DNA from: Janthinobacterium sp. FW305-129 | Lineage (GTDB): Bacteria; Pseudomonadota; Gammaproteobacteria; Burkholderiales; Burkholderiaceae_D | Assembly: GCF_020858115.1 (NCBI RefSeq) | Contig: NZ_JACYMM010000006.1 | Location: forward strand, 62,001-126,000 | Reading direction: 5' to 3' | Length of the DNA: 64,000 nucleotides | Part shown: in pieces, positions 35,682-44,887 of the stretch | Layout: every line of letters begins with the position of its first letter | How positions within the stretch are numbered: position 1 is the first letter of the stretch | Notes under the pieces: model-generated | Databases searched by the model: none | What the model was told of the DNA's origin: nothing | What the model saw: the letters and a program-made list of their open reading frames with translations, nothing else | Position numbers and translations under genes: made by a program

Positions 35682-37066
35682 AAAATTACCGCTATCTTAT
35701 TGCCCTTTTCCCCGTGCTGGCCGGTTGCGCCGTCAGCCCCGCCTACGTCACGCCGGGCACGCCCGCCATCGCCCTGGCCAGCCCCCAGCAGGCGCAGTTT
35801 GCGCCAGCTCAAACGGCGGCCAAGGATGCCGCCTGGTGGACGTTTTTCGACGATGCGCGGCTGTCGCAGCTGATCGCCAGCGCCCTCGAACACAACCTTG
35901 ATATCGCGCAAGCGCAAGCGAATCTGCTGGCCGCGCGCGCCATCTTCGACGAGCGCCGCCTCGATGAACTGCCCACCGTCACGGGCCAGGCTGGGTGGCA
36001 GCGCACGGTGCAGCAAGACACTCCCGGCAGCCGCGCCGCCAGCACGAATACGCGCGTGGGATTCGACGCGCAATGGGAGATCGACCTGTTCGGCCGCCTG
36101 GCGCATATTTCCCGCTCGGCGCAGGCGCGCGCCGATGCCGCGCAGGCGGATTTGCGGCAGGTGCAGCTGACGATCGCCGCCGAAGTGGCGCGCAATTACT
36201 ACGAGGCGCTGGGCTACCAGCAAAACCTGGCGCTGACGCAGGCGCAGATACAAAGCTGGCGCGATACGGTGGCATTGACCGACGCGCGCATCCGCGCCGG
36301 CAGCGGCTTGCCGGAAGAACGCCACAACGCGCTGGCCAACCTGGCGCGCAGCGAGGCAGCCTTGCCGCCCCTGCAGGCGGGGTTACGGCAGGCGCAGTAC
36401 CGGCTCGATGTGCTGAGCGGGCAAGCGCCTGGCGCCATCGCGCTGGCGACCACGCCGCGGCAACAGGCGCCGCTGGCGGGCCAGCTGCCCCTCGGTGACG
36501 TGAACCGGCTGATCAAGCAGCGGCCCGACGTGGTGCGCGCCGAGCGCCTGCTGGCCGCCTCCAGCGAAGACGTGGGTGCCGCCACGGCCGACCTGTATCC
36601 GCGCCTGAGCCTGGGCGGCTTTTTAGGCTTCTTCGCCCTGCGCGGCAGCGGCGTGTTCGACGGCGGCGCGCGCGCCTTTGAGGTTGCTCCCTCCGTCAGC
36701 TATCCGGCCTTCCGCCTGGGCAGCGTCAAGGCCCGCTTGCGCGGCACCCAGGCCGAAGCTCAGGGCGCGCTGGCGCGCTATGCACAGACGCTGTTAGTCG
36801 CGCAGGAAGACGTGGAAAATGCCGTCACGCAGCTGGCGGAAAACCAGACGCGATTGGCCTCCCTGCTGGAATCGGCGCGCCATGGCAACGCGGCTCTGGG
36901 CATCGCCACGACGCGCTACCAGGGCGGTGCCGGCAGCTATCAGGCCGTGCTGGAAAACCAGCGCGCCTTGTTCGATATCCGGCGCGAAGCGCTGCAGGCG
37001 GAAACGGCGTCCTACATCGATGCGATCGCCCTGTACAAGGCGCTGGGATGGGGGCACACTATGTGA
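35678..37066 (+). CDS. RND efflux outer-membrane lipoprotein, NodT family
   Basis: A 462-residue TolC-like outer-membrane channel with signal peptide and lipobox LAGCAVSP, two repeated halves of long helices and the conserved WWTFFDDARLSQLIASALEHNLDI start. ATGA overlap with the permease gene shows a single operon; adaptor, permease and channel together make a complete tripartite pump. Confidence 0.94.
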   Translation: MKNYRYLIALFPVLAGCAVSPAYVTPGTPAIALASPQQAQFAPAQTAAKDAAWWTFFDDARLSQLIASALEHNLDIAQAQANLLAARAIFDERRLDELPTVTGQAGWQRTVQQDTPGSRAASTNTRVGFDAQWEIDLFGRLAHISRSAQARADAAQADLRQVQLTIAAEVARNYYEALGYQQNLALTQAQIQSWRDTVALTDARIRAGSGLPEERHNALANLARSEAALPPLQAGLRQAQYRLDVLSGQAPGAIALATTPRQQAPLAGQLPLGDVNRLIKQRPDVVRAERLLAASSEDVGAATADLYPRLSLGGFLGFFALRGSGVFDGGARAFEVAPSVSYPAFRLGSVKARLRGTQAEAQGALARYAQTLLVAQEDVENAVTQLAENQTRLASLLESARHGNAALGIATTRYQGGAGSYQAVLENQRALFDIRREALQAETASYIDAIALYKALGWGHTM

Positions 37067-37091
37067 TCTTTTTAGCTCGGAAAGGCACGCG

Positions 37092-37667
37092 ATGTTCACG
37101 CAAGGCAGCTGGCTCAATCCACCGGAAAACTGGTCCGCCGACGGCGCGCAATTGCGCGTGACGACGGATGCGAACACGGACTTCTGGCGCAAGACCTCGT
37201 ATGGTTTTATCCGCGACAGCGGCCACTTTTTCGGCACGGAAATCGCCGGCGATTTTACGGCGCAGCTGCACGTGGCGGCGCAGTACTCTGCGCTGTATGA
37301 CCAGGCCGGCATGATGGTGCGCATCGACGAGCAGAACTGGATCAAATGCGGCGTCGAATTTTCCGACGGCCAGCTGTTATTGAGCTCCGTATTGACGCAG
37401 GACAAATCCGACTGGGCCGTCAGCATCGCCCCGGCCATGCCCGATGGTTTCTGGCTGCGCGTCACGGTGGAAAAGGGCGTGATCCGGGTGCAGTATTCGA
37501 CCGATGGCCGGCGCTGGCCGCTGCTGCGCCTGGCGCCGTTTCCCGAGGCCGGCAGCTACCGCGTCGGACCCATGTGCTGCACGCCGGAACGGGGTGGGCT
37601 CGAGGTCGCGTTTTCGCATTTTACGCTGGGCCCGGCGCTGCGCAAGGACCTGCACGACCTCACTTGA
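37092..37667 (+). CDS. DUF1349-family protein
   Basis: A 191-residue protein with the features of DUF1349 (concanavalin-like jelly roll): ENWSADGAQLRVTTDANTDFWRKTSYGF, QAGMMVRIDEQNWIKCGVEF and GPMCCTPERGGLEVAFSHF. Related yeast and bacterial proteins have no firm function. No signal peptide. ATG 37092 is 25 bases after the outer-membrane gene; co-transcription with the pump is possible but no functional tie is known. Confidence 0.85.
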   Translation: MFTQGSWLNPPENWSADGAQLRVTTDANTDFWRKTSYGFIRDSGHFFGTEIAGDFTAQLHVAAQYSALYDQAGMMVRIDEQNWIKCGVEFSDGQLLLSSVLTQDKSDWAVSIAPAMPDGFWLRVTVEKGVIRVQYSTDGRRWPLLRLAPFPEAGSYRVGPMCCTPERGGLEVAFSHFTLGPALRKDLHDLT

Positions 37668-37689
37668 GCGCCGGCGTGCGCATGGCGGG

Positions 37690-38106
37690 TCAGACAACGG
37701 CATCGAGCCACTGATTGTCGACGCACCATTGCCGCACATCAGCGATCAGTTGCGCTGAAACAGGCTGGAGTCCCGGGAGTTTTTTCTCGTATTTCTGGAT
37801 GCTTGCCACAAAAAAAGTGAAAAAGGCGGCGCCGATCAATTTGCGTTGTGCCGGCGTGTTTTTTTTCACCGGCACGAAGTCTTCCTCATCCATGGCGATA
37901 TCGAGGCCGAACATTTTATCGCTGGCGTAGTAACGGCAAAAGGTTTTTCTCTGCAAGTCTTTCGGCAGGCAGCGCAGGCAGACAAACAATTCCCAGTCCA
38001 GATCAGGATATTTTTCTTCCATCACGGGACCAAGCTGCCGCAGTTCATGACCAATGTCAAAGACTTTGCTCCAGCTTGGCGAGTCCGATGTCGTGTCTAT
38101 GCGCAT
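37690..38106 (-). CDS. Hypothetical protein of 138 residues
   Basis: I do not recognise the family. The protein is soluble, with no signal peptide or membrane helix, begins MRIDTTSDSPSWSKVFDIGHEL, has Trp/Phe-rich helical-looking segments (DLDWELFVCLRCLPKD, GAAFFTFFVASIQKYEKKLPG) and an acidic patch (DIAMDEEDFVPV). Base composition is more AT-rich than that of its neighbours, a weak sign of transfer. Start ATG 38106 is chosen because upstream sequence is not protein-like. Size and composition would suit a small immunity-type protein, but no toxin gene is adjacent. Confidence 0.65.
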   Translation of the reverse strand: MRIDTTSDSPSWSKVFDIGHELRQLGPVMEEKYPDLDWELFVCLRCLPKDLQRKTFCRYYASDKMFGLDIAMDEEDFVPVKKNTPAQRKLIGAAFFTFFVASIQKYEKKLPGLQPVSAQLIADVRQWCVDNQWLDAVV

Positions 38107-38185
38107 GTTTGTTTTCTCCGGGTGCAAGCACCGCATGATACGCGCATCGTCGTTCAGGCAGCGCACCCGCCACCACACGGTAAGA

Positions 38186-38593
38186 TCAATCCGCCCGCGC
38201 CACCCACGTCTCGTGCAAATGGCGCCACAGCAGGGCGCCGCTGGCCATTTTTTCATACACGACGGTCGACAGGCGCTCCGTGTTTTCCGCGCCGGGCATG
38301 GCTTGGAACTCGCGGTAAGACACAGTGGCGCCGGCCGCGCTTTCCTGTATCAGAACGAGATCCGAAATGTGCATCTGCAAGCCCGGACGGCTGCCGCCGG
38401 CGGCGCGGAAAAACGCCGCCAATCCGGCGCCATCGAGCTGCTTGCCGCCCGGCGACACCATCGTGTAACCGGGCGAAAAACGCGCCAGCAAACCGGCGCA
38501 ATGTTCGGGTGCCGTGGCTTCGCCGGCGAGCCACTCGCGGATCAGCACATGCGTGGATAAGACGTCGTCAAAATAAGGATTTGTAGCGTTCAT
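38186..38593 (-). CDS. SnoaL/DUF4440-like NTF2-fold protein
   Basis: A 135-residue protein with an NTF2-like cone fold pattern: FDDVLSTHVLIREWLAGEATAPEHCAGLLARFSPGYTMVSPGGKQLDGAGLAAFF, and ending in LLWRHLHETWV. Such proteins are often annotated as DUF4440 or nuclear transport factor 2 family. Function unknown. The ATG overlaps the end of the upstream MFS gene by 4 bases (ATGA), so the two form one unit. Confidence 0.8.
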   Translation of the reverse strand: MNATNPYFDDVLSTHVLIREWLAGEATAPEHCAGLLARFSPGYTMVSPGGKQLDGAGLAAFFRAAGGSRPGLQMHISDLVLIQESAAGATVSYREFQAMPGAENTERLSTVVYEKMASGALLWRHLHETWVARAD

Positions 38594-40011
38594 TTTTTGC
38601 TTGCTCCATGGTGATGTAAAAGGTCAAGAACGGCGCGGTTGTCGATGCGCAGGCACAGCGCCAGCGGCAGCACGCACGAGACGGCGGCCAGGGCAAAACA
38701 CCAGTGAAACACCTGCGCCGCGCGCGCATGCTGGGCGGGGTCGTCCAGCGTCGAAATTCCCTGCGCCGCCAGCAAGCCGTTGAGCAGTACGCTCAGCAGC
38801 GCCACGCCCAGGCAAAAGCCCAGCTGGCGGTTGATATTCCACACGGCGCTGGCCTGGCTCAGCTGCCCGTCCGGCGTGCGCAAAAACGCCGTGCTTTGCG
38901 CCGTGCTGCTGCACAAGCCGCCGCCAAAACCCATCACGGCATACGCGCCGGCCAGCCAGAATAACTGGCCCGCCGAGTCCACCCGCAGCAGCATCAGCAT
39001 GCCCGCCGCCTGCAGCAGCGCGCCAGCGATGAACAGCGGCTGCGGCCCCACGCGGCGATAGCTTTTGCCCGTGAGCGAAATGGCGCCAAACGAGGCCAGC
39101 GCCCACGGCAGCATCAAGGCACCCGCCGTCGATGCCGGCATGCCCAGCACGCCCTGCAAATACAGCATGGCCAGCAGGCTCACCCCCATGAAGACACCGG
39201 GCACCAGCAGATACATCAGCATGGCAACGCGCAGCAGCGGCTCGGCGGCCAGGCGCAGGTTGAGCAGCGGCGTGGACTTGCGCAGCGCGCCGCGCACGTA
39301 GATCCACGCGCAGGCGGCGCCCAGCGCCAGCACGCCGGCGCCGGCCAGCAACTCGCCCGGCGTACCCAGCATGGTCAAGCCCAGCAACAGCAGCAAAATC
39401 GCCGTGCTGCCCGCCAGCAGGCCGCCTGTGTCGAGACGGGGAACGGCCGCGCGCGGTGCGTCGGGACGCAGCCAGCAGGCGGCCAGCAGCAGCGCCAGCG
39501 CCGCGAACGGCACGTTCAGGTAAAAAATCCAGCGCCACGACAGGCTGTCGACGATCACGCCGCCCAGCGCGGGCGACAGGGCCGGCGCCAGCAAGCCCAC
39601 CAGCATGATGACGGAGGACAGGCCAGGACGCTCGGCAGGCTGATACAGCTGGTAGGTCATGCTTTGCCCCAGCGGGATCAGCAAGCCGCCACCGAGGCCC
39701 TGCACGCAGCGCCAGGCGATCAGCGCCTCGATCGACGGCGCCAGGCCGGCGCCGATGCTCGCGCATAAAAAAGTTAGCAACGATGCCATGAACACGGTTT
39801 TGCTGCCATAATAGGCAGCCAGCCAGGCGCTGGCGGGGATGACGATGGTCAAGCCGAGGATGTAGGCGGTGCTGATCCAGGCCAGCTGCGCCACCGAGGC
39901 GTGCAGGGCATGGCCGATGTCGGGGTAGGCGACGCTGGTGATGAACATGTTGATCAGGTCGACGAAAAAACCCAGCAGATAGATGGCCGCCACCTTTTTG
40001 CGATAGTCCAT
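38590..40011 (-). CDS. MFS drug exporter, DHA2 (EmrB-like)
   Basis: A 473-residue transporter with 14 predicted helices. Family motifs include LAWISTAYILGLTIVIPASAWLA, the motif C-like GGLLIPLGQSMTYQL region, ALGGVIVDSLSWRWIFYLNVP and a DHA2 centre with two extra helices. It probably exports small drugs or metabolites. It diverges from a LysR gene, with the perfect palindrome TGTCAAAT-AAA-ATTTGACA between them, and is coupled to a small NTF2-fold protein. Confidence 0.9.
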   Translation of the reverse strand: MDYRKKVAAIYLLGFFVDLINMFITSVAYPDIGHALHASVAQLAWISTAYILGLTIVIPASAWLAAYYGSKTVFMASLLTFLCASIGAGLAPSIEALIAWRCVQGLGGGLLIPLGQSMTYQLYQPAERPGLSSVIMLVGLLAPALSPALGGVIVDSLSWRWIFYLNVPFAALALLLAACWLRPDAPRAAVPRLDTGGLLAGSTAILLLLLGLTMLGTPGELLAGAGVLALGAACAWIYVRGALRKSTPLLNLRLAAEPLLRVAMLMYLLVPGVFMGVSLLAMLYLQGVLGMPASTAGALMLPWALASFGAISLTGKSYRRVGPQPLFIAGALLQAAGMLMLLRVDSAGQLFWLAGAYAVMGFGGGLCSSTAQSTAFLRTPDGQLSQASAVWNINRQLGFCLGVALLSVLLNGLLAAQGISTLDDPAQHARAAQVFHWCFALAAVSCVLPLALCLRIDNRAVLDLLHHHGASKK

Positions 40012-40083
40012 GGTGCTCCGAATGGCAAACGGCCAGCTTAAGCTTTCATCGCCATTTGCGTAACGGGCCAGCCCCGATTACAC

Positions 40084-40102
40084 TGTCAAATAAAATTTGA
40101 CA
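40084..40102. promoter_or_regulatory. Palindromic operator between LysR and DHA2 exporter
   Basis: TGTCAAAT-AAA-ATTTGACA is a perfect 8-3-8 inverted repeat, 36 bases before the LysR gene and 73 bases before the exporter gene. Position and symmetry suit binding of the LysR regulator encoded alongside. It includes a LysR-type T-N11-A core. Confidence 0.75.
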
Positions 40103-40137
40103 AACCTCCGACACCCGCATGTTTACTTACTCTTATC

Positions 40138-41040
40138 ATGATCAGTCTTGACCGCCTGGGTATTTTCATCGCCATCGTCGACGCCGGTTCGCTGACGGCG
40201 GCCGCCGCCGTGCTGGGCCAGAGCAAGGCCGTCGTCAGTTTTAATTTGAAACAGCTGGAGGCGGAGCTGGGCGTGTCGCTGCTCACGCGCAGCACGCGCA
40301 GTCTGGCGCTGACGGACGTGGGGCGGCGCTTTTACGAGGATTGCCAGCGCGTGCTCAGCGAAGCCCACGGCGCCATCGAGACGGCGCGCCAGGGCCAGCA
40401 AGGCTTGCGCGGCACCCTGCGCCTGACCACCACCGTCGAATACGGCAGCCGCACGGTGATTCCCGCGCTGATCGCCTTCGCCGCCGCCCACCCGCAGCTG
40501 CAGATCCAGCATTCGTCGTCGTCTTCGCACGAAGACCTGATCTCGGGCCGCTACGACCTGGCCATCCGCATGGGTTCCCTCAACGATTCGAGCTACCGCG
40601 CCGCGCTGATCGAGCCGTATGCCATCTGGCCCGTCGCCTCGCCCGCCTACCTGGCCAGCCTGCCCGGCAGGGACATCGCCACCTTGGACGACTTGCAGCG
40701 CGCGCGCTGGCTGGCGCACAGCCGCCTGGCCTCGCCGCTGCGCTGGGACGTGCACACGCCCGACGGCCCGGCCGCCTTTGCCGCGCAGGACGACGCCGCC
40801 ATCCATTCCGACTCCGCCTCGGCCCTGCTGGGCTTTGCGCTGGGCGGCTGCGGCGTGGCCCTGCTGCCGCAGTGGCTGGTGGAAGGGGAGGTGCGGGCGG
40901 GACGTTTGCGCCGTCTGCTGCCCGGCGTCGTCTTCCCGGAGCAGGGCGTGTATGCCGTGTATCCGAACACCCAGCATATTGCGGAAAAGGTGCGCGCCTT
41001 TATCGACTTTTTGCGCGCGTTCGTGGGCACGCCGGACTGA
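40138..41040 (+). CDS. LysR-family transcription regulator
   Basis: A 300-residue LysR protein: winged helix IFIAIVDAGSLTAAAAVLGQSKAVVSFNLKQLEAELGVSLLTRSTR, then a periplasmic-binding-like sensor domain (GTLRLTTTVEYGSRTVIPALIAF). It resembles the AaeR/PA14-like subgroup of 'LysR substrate-binding' regulators next to exporters. Probable control of the divergent DHA2 exporter through the palindrome at 40084-40102. Confidence 0.92.
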   Translation: MISLDRLGIFIAIVDAGSLTAAAAVLGQSKAVVSFNLKQLEAELGVSLLTRSTRSLALTDVGRRFYEDCQRVLSEAHGAIETARQGQQGLRGTLRLTTTVEYGSRTVIPALIAFAAAHPQLQIQHSSSSSHEDLISGRYDLAIRMGSLNDSSYRAALIEPYAIWPVASPAYLASLPGRDIATLDDLQRARWLAHSRLASPLRWDVHTPDGPAAFAAQDDAAIHSDSASALLGFALGGCGVALLPQWLVEGEVRAGRLRRLLPGVVFPEQGVYAVYPNTQHIAEKVRAFIDFLRAFVGTPD

Positions 41041-41155
41041 GGTTTCACTTCGTCAATACTTGATAGGCACAACGATTTCCAAGGGGCAAACGGGCGCCCT
41101 TTTCGGTGTGCCCGGCCTACACTGAAAGGACGTTGTTCATCGAATGGAGACCATC

Positions 41156-41986
41156 ATGGCACATACATTGGCAGCAGTTTTCGCCGTGCGCGACATGGCC
41201 GAGCGCGCCCGGCACGACCTGATCACGGCGGGCTTCCCCGGCGCCAGCATCCGCCTGCACGATGCGGGCAGCGACGACTTTTCCGCCACGGAAAATATCC
41301 GCCGCGACGACAGCGACAGCCTGCTCGACAGCATCAAGCATTTCTTTACGGACCTGTTCGGCAGCCATGCCGACCGCCACATCTACGCGGAAGCCGTGCG
41401 GCGCGGGCACGTCGTGCTGACGCTGGAGGGAGCGAGCGACGCCGATCTCCAGCGCGCCACCGACCTCGTCGAGCGCTACGCGCCGCTCGACATCGATGCG
41501 CACGCCGAGCACTGGCGCGCTGGCGGCTGGCAGGGCGCGCCGCAAGACGACAGCGCGCGGCGCCAGGGCGCCAGCATGCAGTCCGGCGCGCCATCACAGC
41601 AGGGCACGCCCAGCGGCAACCTGAACGAAGCGGCGGCCGTATCGCAGCAATTTGCGGGCGGCATGGCCCCGCCGCCTTCCGGCATGGGCGCCAACGTGCG
41701 CCGCTATCCAGGCGCGGAGAACCTGCCCGGCACCAGCTACGACGACGAGCAGTACTACCGCAGCCACTGGAGCACCACGTATGTCGCCACCGGCGCGCGC
41801 TTCGAGGACTACGATCCCGCCTACCGCTATGGCCATTCGATGGCCAACAGCGACAGCTACCGGGGCCGCCCATGGGACGAGGTGGAAGCGGACCTGCGTT
41901 CCACGTGGGAGCACACGTATCCCCAGTCGGCGTGGGACAACTTCAAGGCGGCCATCAAGCATGGCTGGGAACGCGTGACGTCCTGA
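41156..41986 (+). CDS. General-stress-like protein with YflT-type N-terminal domain
   Basis: A 276-residue soluble protein in three parts. The N-terminus (HTLAAVFAVRDMAERARHDLITAGFPGASIRLHD) is like the heat-induced stress protein YflT and related general-stress domains. The middle is Gln/Ser/Pro-rich and probably disordered. The C-terminus (YDPAYRYGHSMANSDSYRGRPWDEVEADLRSTWEHTYP, then NFKAAIKHGWERVT) is a separate conserved stress-protein region in Burkholderiales. ATG 41156 is preferred to 41144 because GGAGA lies 5 bases upstream. It stands alone; biochemical role unknown. Confidence 0.75.
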   Translation: MAHTLAAVFAVRDMAERARHDLITAGFPGASIRLHDAGSDDFSATENIRRDDSDSLLDSIKHFFTDLFGSHADRHIYAEAVRRGHVVLTLEGASDADLQRATDLVERYAPLDIDAHAEHWRAGGWQGAPQDDSARRQGASMQSGAPSQQGTPSGNLNEAAAVSQQFAGGMAPPPSGMGANVRRYPGAENLPGTSYDDEQYYRSHWSTTYVATGARFEDYDPAYRYGHSMANSDSYRGRPWDEVEADLRSTWEHTYPQSAWDNFKAAIKHGWERVTS

Positions 41987-42010
41987 CGCGCGCCGATAAG
42001 ATTGCTGCCC

Positions 42011-43066
42011 TCAGCGCCCCTCGTGCGTGAGCTTGAGGAAGTGGTTCAGGATGTGGAAGTGGTCTTCGAAGAATTGCTCTTCCATGGCCGGCAGCGAGGC
42101 CACGGGCACCCATTGCGCCAGGGCCGCATCGTCGGCCGCCGTCACGGCCGGCAGCTGGCGCGTCTTCAGGTCGAAATAATGCGCGTGCGTGATGGTGCGC
42201 CCGCGCTGGCTGCGGTCCGGATGGTCGAACACGGCCACGCCCACCAGCGCCTCGACGAGGGTGGGCGCCAGCACGCCCAGCTGGGTCTCTTCCGCCAGCT
42301 CGCGCAGGGCGCCCTGCAGCAGGCGTTCGCGCGGCTCCAGGAAGCCGCCCGGCAAGGCCCACAGGCCCTTGCCCGGATAGCCGCCACGGCGCACCAGCAG
42401 CACGTGGCCGCCCGTCTGCACCAGCGCGTCCACGGTCGTGAAGATGGGCGGATACGGCGCCGTGCGCCAGCGCGCCTTGTAGGCTTCGATGGCGCGGTAT
42501 TCCTGCACCAGCGGCGCGTACCACGGCAGCAAGGTCCACGCTTTGACATACTGCCCGATGGCCGCCGGCAGCAGCTGCGCCACGGCGCTCAGCGACACGT
42601 CGACGTCTTCCGCCTCGAACAGCACGTTGCGGATGGCCGTCGCGCCTATCGGTGCGCCGGGATCGATCTCCAGATTCAATAGCTGCCAATGCGGGAAGTG
42701 GTGCAGGTAATAGCTGGTGGCGTCCTTGAAGCAGGCCACCAGGGTGACGCGCTGCGCCGCGGGCACGGCGCCCGCCACGGCGCGCCGCACGGCGTCGGCC
42801 CACAGGCCATCGTCGTAGTAATCGCGCACGGCCACGTAATGCACGCGCGCGCGCTGCGCCTCGGGTAACGTCGCGGCGATCATGGCGGCCCGCTCCTGCC
42901 ACGTAAACGGGTTTTTCGGGCTGCGCGCATGGAAGGCGGATCCGAGCACCACCACCACCTGGGCGGCGGTGGCCAGCGCCGTCTGCAGCAAGCCCGCATG
43001 GCCGTTATGAAAAGGCTGGAAGCGGCCGATCAGGATGGCCGCGTCGGCGGAATAGGATAAGGTCAT
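42011..43066 (-). CDS. nadM: Bifunctional NMN adenylyltransferase/Nudix hydrolase
   Basis: A 351-residue fusion. N-terminal nucleotidyltransferase domain (~1-180) with GRFQPFHNGH (the ATP-binding HxGH-type motif) and GATAIRNVL; C-terminal Nudix domain (~200-345) with GGFLEPRERLLQGALRELAE, matching the Nudix box Gx5Ex7REUxEExGU. The first part makes NAD from NMN and the second removes ADP-ribose or related nucleotides. Start ATG 43066 overlaps the end of nadE (ATGA), giving a two-gene NAD operon. Confidence 0.93.
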   Translation of the reverse strand: MTLSYSADAAILIGRFQPFHNGHAGLLQTALATAAQVVVVLGSAFHARSPKNPFTWQERAAMIAATLPEAQRARVHYVAVRDYYDDGLWADAVRRAVAGAVPAAQRVTLVACFKDATSYYLHHFPHWQLLNLEIDPGAPIGATAIRNVLFEAEDVDVSLSAVAQLLPAAIGQYVKAWTLLPWYAPLVQEYRAIEAYKARWRTAPYPPIFTTVDALVQTGGHVLLVRRGGYPGKGLWALPGGFLEPRERLLQGALRELAEETQLGVLAPTLVEALVGVAVFDHPDRSQRGRTITHAHYFDLKTRQLPAVTAADDAALAQWVPVASLPAMEEQFFEDHFHILNHFLKLTHEGR

Positions 43067-44778
43067 GCGTCGTCTCCGGTGGGGTAGTGGGCGGCGATCG
43101 GCAATTGACGCCCGCTGCCAAAGGCGCGCGAACGCACGCGGATGATGGGCGCCGCCTGGCGCCGTTTGTACTCGCTGCGGGCGACCATGCCGAGGATGCG
43201 CGTCACGAGAACCCGCCCCTCGTCCGTCTCGCGCAGCTGGTCGACCAGGGTCAGCGCCTGCGCGCTTTCGGCCGCCGGCAAACGCCGTCCCTCGATATGC
43301 CACTTTAAAATTTCATCGAGCACCGGGTATGGCGGCAAGCTGTCCGTATCGCGCTGGCCGGGCGCCAGTTCCGCCGACGGGGGTTTCTCGAGCACGGCGA
43401 CGGGGATCAGTTCGCGCCCGGCGCTGGCGTTGAGGTGGCGCGACAGGGCGAAGACCTCCGTTTTATACAGGTCGCCGATCAAGCCCAGGCCCCCGTTCGT
43501 GTCGCCGTACAGGGTGCAGTAGCCCACCGAGATTTCGCTCTTGTTGCCGGTGGTGAGCAGCAGGGCGCCGAACGCATTCGAGTACTCCATCAGGATCGTG
43601 CCACGCACGCGCGCCTGCAGGTTTTCCAGCGGCAGCCCCTGCAGCTTGCCGTCGAAGGCCAGGGCATAGCCGGCTTCGTACTGCGCCACGATGTCGCGGA
43701 TGGGATGCGTGGTCAGGGCGATGCCGAGGTTGGCGCACAGGGCGACGGAATCGGTGACGGAGCCGGCGCTGGAAAATACGGACGGCATGGTGATCGCCAC
43801 CACATTGTCGGCGCCGAGCGCCTCGACGGCCAGGGCCAGGGTCAGCGCCGAATCGATGCCGCCCGAGCAGCCGACGACGACTTTGCTAAAACGGCAGCGG
43901 CGCGCGTAGTCGCGCAAGCCGAGCACGATCTGGCGCCGCGCAAACTCCACGGCGGGGATGCCGTCCGGGTCCGGCACGGGGAAGGGCTGGCCATCGGATT
44001 GCGCGAAACGCCCATCGGCAAAACGCAGCAATTGGAAATCCTCGACGAAGCGGGCCGCCTCGAATTGCAGGCCGTCGCCGGGCGAGATGGCGAACGAGGC
44101 GCCGTCGAACACCAGCTGGTCCTGGCCGCCCACCTGGTTGACGAAGAGCAGGGGCAGATTCACGCGCTGGCAGGCGGCGCCAAACACGGCGTGGCGCTGC
44201 GCGCGCTTGCCGATGTCGGACGGGCTGGCGTTGATGCTGACGACCAGGTCGGGACGCGCCGCGTGCAGGGCCTCAAACGGATTGACGGCGTAGGCGCGGC
44301 CATCGTCGTTCCAGCCATCCTCGCAAATCATGAAGCCCACCTTGCAGCCGGCGATAGTCAAGGTGCAGGCGCCGGGCGGACCGGGCTCGAAATGGCGGCC
44401 CTCGTCGAAGATGCCGTAGGTCGGCAGCAGCTGCTTGTAGTATTCGGCGACGATATGCCCGTCGCGGATGGCCAGCAAGGCGTTGTACAGGGGCTTGCCG
44501 ACGCCGGGATTCGGGCGCGCCGTGCCGATGACGGTGACGAGTTCCGGCCAGCGCGTCGATGCTTCCAGCAGCTGATTCAGTGCCTGCTGCAGGCCGCGCA
44601 GGAAGGCGGCATCCTCGAACAGGTCGCCCGGGTAATACGCGCACAGCGACAGTTCCGGGCACACGAGCAGGTCGGCGCCATCGCTGCCGGCGCGGACCAT
44701 GCGCGCGGTGATGGCGGCGACATTGGCGTCGAAGTCGCCCACGGTGGGATTCATCTGGGCGAGGGCGATGGTCAGCAT
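43063..44778 (-). CDS. nadE: Glutamine-dependent NAD+ synthetase
   Basis: A 571-residue two-domain enzyme that makes NAD from deamido-NAD, ATP and glutamine. The N-terminal nitrilase-type glutaminase domain has the Glu (CPELSL), Lys (EYYKQLLPTYGIFDE) and Cys (GFMICEDGW) triad. The C-terminal synthetase has the PP-loop SGGIDSA and the TTGNKSE and GLIGDLYKTEV blocks. Coupled to nadM by a 4-base overlap. Confidence 0.96.
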   Translation of the reverse strand: MLTIALAQMNPTVGDFDANVAAITARMVRAGSDGADLLVCPELSLCAYYPGDLFEDAAFLRGLQQALNQLLEASTRWPELVTVIGTARPNPGVGKPLYNALLAIRDGHIVAEYYKQLLPTYGIFDEGRHFEPGPPGACTLTIAGCKVGFMICEDGWNDDGRAYAVNPFEALHAARPDLVVSINASPSDIGKRAQRHAVFGAACQRVNLPLLFVNQVGGQDQLVFDGASFAISPGDGLQFEAARFVEDFQLLRFADGRFAQSDGQPFPVPDPDGIPAVEFARRQIVLGLRDYARRCRFSKVVVGCSGGIDSALTLALAVEALGADNVVAITMPSVFSSAGSVTDSVALCANLGIALTTHPIRDIVAQYEAGYALAFDGKLQGLPLENLQARVRGTILMEYSNAFGALLLTTGNKSEISVGYCTLYGDTNGGLGLIGDLYKTEVFALSRHLNASAGRELIPVAVLEKPPSAELAPGQRDTDSLPPYPVLDEILKWHIEGRRLPAAESAQALTLVDQLRETDEGRVLVTRILGMVARSEYKRRQAAPIIRVRSRAFGSGRQLPIAAHYPTGDDA

Positions 44779-44887
44779 GGCGATCCTTCAATTGGTTACG
44801 CATAATTGTGGCACTTGAGACCACTATCCTGCCTGAAAAATTTTCAGAGCGTACTGATGCAATCGTGCAAGCCTGCCGATCCTGCCG

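Noticed and set aside
41070..41103. Possible terminator after the LysR gene at 41040
   Set aside because: The AAGGGGC / GCGCCCTT pairing is imperfect and the T-run is only four bases.
44833..44847. Palindrome CTGAAAA-A-TTTTCAG before nadE and after the ClbS-like gene
   Set aside because: Short AT-rich symmetry without a T-tract or link to a regulator; could be a weak hairpin but is not strong enough to annotate.
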